This document shows positions 33,545-36,211 of a stretch of DNA of 36,211 nt, piece after piece. Each line of letters begins with the position of its first letter. Within the stretch, counting starts at the first letter, position 1. The position numbers and the translations under genes were made by a program. The stretch lies in the NCBI RefSeq assembly GCF_006438875.1, contig NZ_RCZH01000030.1:1-36211 (forward strand). The letters run 5' to 3'. The notes under the pieces are model-generated. The model saw nothing but the letters and a program-made list of their open reading frames with translations. It was not told where the DNA came from and did not search any database. Origin of the DNA: Flavobacterium pectinovorum. GTDB taxonomy: Bacteria > Bacteroidota > Bacteroidia > Flavobacteriales > Flavobacteriaceae.

Positions 33545-33821
33545 AACTTCGAATGTTTGTTGTTTTAATTATGCCAAATGCAGTTATTATATTTCATCGA
33601 AAAGAAAAAGCAAATGTAATATCATAGTTTGAATTCTATTTTGGCGTTGTAACAAAGGGATAGTCAATTAAAGTAAAACGTAACAGCCAATAGAAGCCAA
33701 AAAAGTCCATTCAGGATACTGGATAGATTAATTGTTTCTTACTACATTATTTTAGCTATATCAATTGGCTGATAAAGTTATTATTACATAAAAAGAGGAA
33801 ATCAAAACGATATATAGTGTT

Positions 33822-34094
33822 ATGGGAGAAATTTTAACTAAAGAAGATTTACGACAGTTTGGTTTGTTATTATTGGATAGCATGCGAACTATAATTCAAG
33901 AGAATAATGAAAAAAACCAATCGTCACAGTCTGAATGGATAAAAAGTAAAGCTGTCAGAAAGCTGCTTGATATTTCTGCAGGTTCGGTTCAAAATCTAAG
34001 AATGACACAGAAAGTCCGATTTAAAAAGGTTCTCGGCTCGTACTACTACAATAAGGAAGATCTGCTAAAACTTTTCAAAGATGAATCAAATTAA
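33822..34094 (+). CDS. Helix-turn-helix (excisionase/MerR-like) protein
   Basis: 90 aa. After a helical N-terminus, residues ~44-85 (EWIKSKAVRKLLDISAGSVQNLR, then FKKVLGSYYYNKEDLLKLF) match the small HTH_17/excisionase-like family that accompanies integrases in Bacteroidota elements. The wing motif YYYNKEDLLKL is characteristic. Its stop overlaps the start of the next gene by 14 bp, so they are cotranscribed. Roles could be excision directionality or regulation of the integrase and mobilisation genes. Confidence 0.75.
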   Translation: MGEILTKEDLRQFGLLLLDSMRTIIQENNEKNQSSQSEWIKSKAVRKLLDISAGSVQNLRMTQKVRFKKVLGSYYYNKEDLLKLFKDESN

Positions 34095-34398
34095 TAATAT
34101 AACCGAACACCAAGTCATAGATTGCTTATCTATTTATATGGAAGATCAGCAGCTCAACGTATGGCATTTGGCTATTTTAAATGCTATTTTAACTTTGGGC
34201 TATAGGCAGGGAGAGAGGCAGAGAATTAAAGTCAGCCGCCGTAAGCTCATGTTATTGTCGCATATTAGTACACTTCCCACTTATCATAAATATTTTAAAC
34301 AGCTTCAGGATTTGGGCTATATTAAATATATGCCTTCTTATCATCCTGGTTATAGAAGTGAAGTTGAATTATATCAAGAGAGGTTATCTCAATTATGA
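34081..34398 (+). CDS. Small winged-helix-like protein of the mobile element
   Basis: 105 aa. It has the look of a winged-helix DNA-binding domain: helices ITEHQVIDCLSIYM and VWHLAILNAILTLGYRQG, recognition-like KVSRRKLMLLSHISTLPTYHKYFKQL, and a final hairpin GYIKYMPSYHPGYRSEVEL. I recognise it only as a frequent companion of the preceding HTH gene in Bacteroidota elements. It starts inside the upstream gene (14-bp overlap). Its stop codon lies in the terminator hairpin at 34379-34408. Confidence 0.6.
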   Translation: MNQINNITEHQVIDCLSIYMEDQQLNVWHLAILNAILTLGYRQGERQRIKVSRRKLMLLSHISTLPTYHKYFKQLQDLGYIKYMPSYHPGYRSEVELYQERLSQL

Positions 34399-34410
34399 GA
34401 TAACCTCTTT
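34379..34410. terminator. Strong terminator hairpin overlapping a stop codon
   Basis: AGAGGTTATCTCA (34379-34391), loop ATTA, TGAGATAACCTCT (34396-34408), then Ts. The 13-bp perfect stem contains the TGA of the upstream gene. The integrase gene converges from the right (stop at 34445), so it may serve both. Confidence 0.85.
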
Positions 34411-34444
34411 CTTTTTTGTATTAAATTATTTTGGAGATTATAAT

Positions 34445-35758
34445 CTAAGAGGATGAAATATTATATTTCTCTCTAATTATTTCTATTTCTTTCTCCAGTC
34501 TGCTCAGTGTAGTAAGATCTTCCTGTGCAATTTCAATTTTCTCAGGATTTAATTTTTTATTCAGCAGTGTCATTTCCCGGCCTATTGTAGCTTGTTCCGT
34601 GATTGCGTACGATTCTGTCTGTTTAACTGATGAATGTCCGAGCATTTCCTTTACTACATTAATTGGGACGTTATTGTTTAATGTTACTGTGCTTCCAAAT
34701 GTCCTTCGAGCCATGTGTGTGTTCAGGGTAAATGGGAAACCGCATAATGTAGCAATTTCTTTAAGGTATTCATTCATTTTCTGATTAGAAGAAACCGGCA
34801 GTACAGTTCCGCGCTTAAGACAGAGCGGATGGTCTTTATATTTCTCAAGAATTTCGATCGCTTTTGGAAGAAGCGGGATTCTTGCCGTAGAATTTGTTTT
34901 CTGTCTTTCAGATAAAATCCACTGATTTCCGTCAACACCATCCTTTATGTCAGCTTTCTGGAGCTGAAAAGCATCAATGTAAGCAAGTCCCGTGTAGCAC
35001 TGGAAAACAAAAATATCACGCACGGTATTGAGTCTTTCCGTTGAAAATTCGTGTTTTTCCAGTTCAGCTAATTCTTTTGCAGATATAGGCTTCTTTACAA
35101 TTTTAGTTTTCTTTCCTTTAAAATTCTTAAATGGATCTTTGATAATGATTTCTTTGTCTATGGCTCGTATTACAATTTTCTTGAAATTGGAAATGTATTT
35201 AAGTGTGGTATTATTTGCGCACTTCCTTACGGTACGAAGATAGAATTCAAAGTCTTTTATGAATTCAAAATTTAAATCAGCAAATTCAAAATCACCAGTA
35301 TTGTATCTAAATTTAATGAAAGCCGTTACGTGATTTTTAGTGATATTGAATCTCTCCAGTGTCGCTTCTGTATATCCGTTGCCAATCAGGGCTTTCATTT
35401 CATCATTGTGTTTTTGAAATTCTTCCAGCACCCTTGCTCTGGGAGTTATTCTTCCCATGACATGATCCATAATCTTTTGCGAAGTTATGGGTTTTCCGGT
35501 GTACATAATTTCGGCTTTGACTTCATGGATTTTCGCCGTGAGAGAATCCAGAAAAAAGTTCAGCGACTTGGCATCTTCTTTCGTGCCTGTTGCTCTTTCT
35601 GTTTTCTTGTTCCAGCGCTCAGTGTCCCACTGGCGTCTGGTAGATGCTTCTTTCGGGATTCCGTCAACGGTTATCCTGAAATAGACGCTTCTAATGTTAC
35701 TCTCATTGTGTCGGGGTGCTTTCAAAAAGAAAATCAACCCAAAGCTGTTCTCTAGCAT
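34445..35758 (-). CDS. Tyrosine recombinase (integrase) of the element
   Basis: 437 aa. The N-terminal arm-binding and SAM-like domains (about 1-200; FFLKAPRHNES...VYFRITVDG, then RRQWDTERWNKKTERATG) precede the catalytic domain. Catalytic residues are K287, H348 and R351 (THMARR), H375 (MLGHSS) and nucleophile Y384 (ESYAI). The position of the first catalytic arginine is Ala259 in CYTGLAYID. This substitution is common in Bacteroidota recombinases and recalls IntDOT, so the enzyme is likely active. The gene lies at the right end of the element, reading inward, with probable arm sites 99 bp upstream. A tRNA target is inferred from the remnant at 4488. Confidence 0.92.
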   Translation of the reverse strand: MLENSFGLIFFLKAPRHNESNIRSVYFRITVDGIPKEASTRRQWDTERWNKKTERATGTKEDAKSLNFFLDSLTAKIHEVKAEIMYTGKPITSQKIMDHVMGRITPRARVLEEFQKHNDEMKALIGNGYTEATLERFNITKNHVTAFIKFRYNTGDFEFADLNFEFIKDFEFYLRTVRKCANNTTLKYISNFKKIVIRAIDKEIIIKDPFKNFKGKKTKIVKKPISAKELAELEKHEFSTERLNTVRDIFVFQCYTGLAYIDAFQLQKADIKDGVDGNQWILSERQKTNSTARIPLLPKAIEILEKYKDHPLCLKRGTVLPVSSNQKMNEYLKEIATLCGFPFTLNTHMARRTFGSTVTLNNNVPINVVKEMLGHSSVKQTESYAITEQATIGREMTLLNKKLNPEKIEIAQEDLTTLSRLEKEIEIIREKYNISSS

Positions 35759-35856
35759 AATTCAACTTATTAGATTAGTAAATGTAGAATTATAACCTCA
35801 TTTAAACAAGATGTAAACGTGCTTAACCCCTTTGATATCGGGACTTAAGATGAAAT

Positions 35857-35906
35857 TTTGTGGCGCAACTTCGAACTTTAAAAATGCGCCACGAATGCGC
35901 CACAAA
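35857..35906. repeat. Integrase arm-site repeats (right)
   Basis: TTTGTGGCGCA (35857-35867) is the exact inverse of TGCGCCACAAA (35896-35906), and ATGCGCCACGA (35884-35894) abuts the latter as a direct repeat. The same ATGCGCCACGA/GCCACAAA pair occurs at 4608-4630. Copies of GCGCCAC beside an integrase gene are expected for arm-type binding sites, and could also let the integrase control its own promoter. Confidence 0.6.
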
Positions 35907-35983
35907 GTTTTTGTGGATCAATCTCAAAACCTGGGGAGGAAATGTCAAAATAAAATAAGAACTTTGTAATCTAAGAATTTTAT

Positions 35984-36211
35984 ATGACCCCTATAGAACT
36001 TTTGAAGTTTATGCTTCCTGATTTTTTAGTAGAACATTTTGAAGTAGTTTCATCTACTAATAGCGAAGAAATATTACACCTCTATTTTGAAGAGAATTCT
36101 AAACCTCCAGAAGAGTTTAATAATCTTCAATTAGTATCAAAGGGTTTTCAAGATGAGATTACAATTCAGGACTTTCCTCTGAGAGGCAAGTTGGTGTATT
36201 TACATATCAAA
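35984..36211 (+). CDS. ISAon1-type transposase N-terminal ORF (partial, runs off the window)
   Basis: Open from ATG 35984 to the window end, 76 codons with no stop. The sequence begins MTPIELLKFMLPDFLVEHFE and continues LHLYFEENSKPPEEF, LQLVSKGFQDEITIQDFPLRG and KLVYLHIK. This closely matches my memory of the ISAon1-family transposase N-terminal region protein of Bacteroidota, which is normally followed by an overlapping larger transposase ORF. The IS left end should lie between 35907 and 35983, but I cannot pick out the terminal inverted repeat without the other end. The IS would sit between the integrase arm sites and the unseen right attachment site. Confidence 0.75.
   Translation, partial: MTPIELLKFMLPDFLVEHFEVVSSTNSEEILHLYFEENSKPPEEFNNLQLVSKGFQDEITIQDFPLRGKLVYLHIK

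Larger units (their letters stand above)
4488..35906. mobile_element. Integrated mobilisable element carrying defence and SusCD cargo (right end not seen)
   Basis: The left limit is the tRNA 3' remnant. Matching arm-like repeats occur near both ends (4608-4630 and 35857-35906), and a tyrosine recombinase gene (34445-35758) sits at the right end reading inward. Helix-turn-helix accessory genes, a mobilisation protein and an oriT-like region lie next to the integrase. The backbone T9SS operon lies to the left. Cargo comprises the defence genes at 4887-22104 and the SusCD/peptidase module at 22757-31730. The exact right boundary is not visible and may have been disturbed by the insertion sequence that starts after 35906. 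It could also be two elements or a decayed one, because no relaxase gene is present. Confidence 0.55.

Noticed and set aside
33545..33821. Short open frame starting MFVVLIMPNAVIIF (24 codons) after the MobC-like gene
   Set aside because: It is too short and does not resemble the start of a relaxase or any family I know.

Overview
The window looks like a low-GC Bacteroidota chromosome, most likely Flavobacterium or a close relative. The evidence is type IX secretion (T9SS) and gliding-type genes, a SusC/SusD pair, a Bacteroidota-type tyrosine recombinase, and an absence of obvious Shine-Dalgarno sequences. The genus is inferred from gene content only.

Layout. (1) 1-4300 is chromosomal backbone: the 3' end of a large repetitive surface protein with a type B T9SS C-terminal domain, then a PorP/SprF-like membrane protein and an OmpA-family protein. 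This is a typical secreted-adhesin and cognate-translocon operon. (2) At 4488-4510 there is an isolated tRNA 3' end, followed by integrase-arm-like repeats at 4608-4630. Similar repeats recur at 35857-35906 beside an integrase gene. I read the roughly 31 kb between them as an integrated mobile element with cargo. (3) 4887-22122 is a defence island. It holds an AlbA_2/Schlafen-type protein; a 1518-aa Avs-like STAND NTPase with an N-terminal PD-(D/E)XK nuclease; an operon with an AbiJ-like HEPN protein, a DUF4011/SF1 helicase/Vsr-like nuclease/DUF3320 protein, a second HEPN-like protein and a four-helix membrane protein; three decayed small genes; a two-gene CBASS (CD-NTase plus membrane effector); and an XRE-type regulator with a probable operator. 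(4) 22218-22325 folds into a very long interrupted hairpin and is a candidate structured RNA. (5) 22757-31730 is an uptake and proteolysis module: SusC, SusD and an S9-family peptidase in one operon, facing a small Cys-containing exported protein (DUF6520-like) and a MauE/DoxX-type membrane protein with a C-terminal beta-propeller-like region. (6) 32114-35906 is the mobility end: strong hairpins, a 230-bp degenerate tandem repeat, an oriT-like set of inverted repeats, a mobilisation accessory protein without a relaxase, two small DNA-binding proteins, the integrase and its arm sites. (7) From 35984 an ISAon1-type transposase N-terminal ORF runs off the window.

Most defence genes are on the minus strand, and the SusCD operon and mobilisation genes are on the plus strand. 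The defence modules look independent (nuclease-STAND sensor, helicase/HEPN RNA-targeting system, cyclic-nucleotide signalling), with relics between them indicating turnover. All functional assignments are from sequence motifs and remembered family features. No searches were run.
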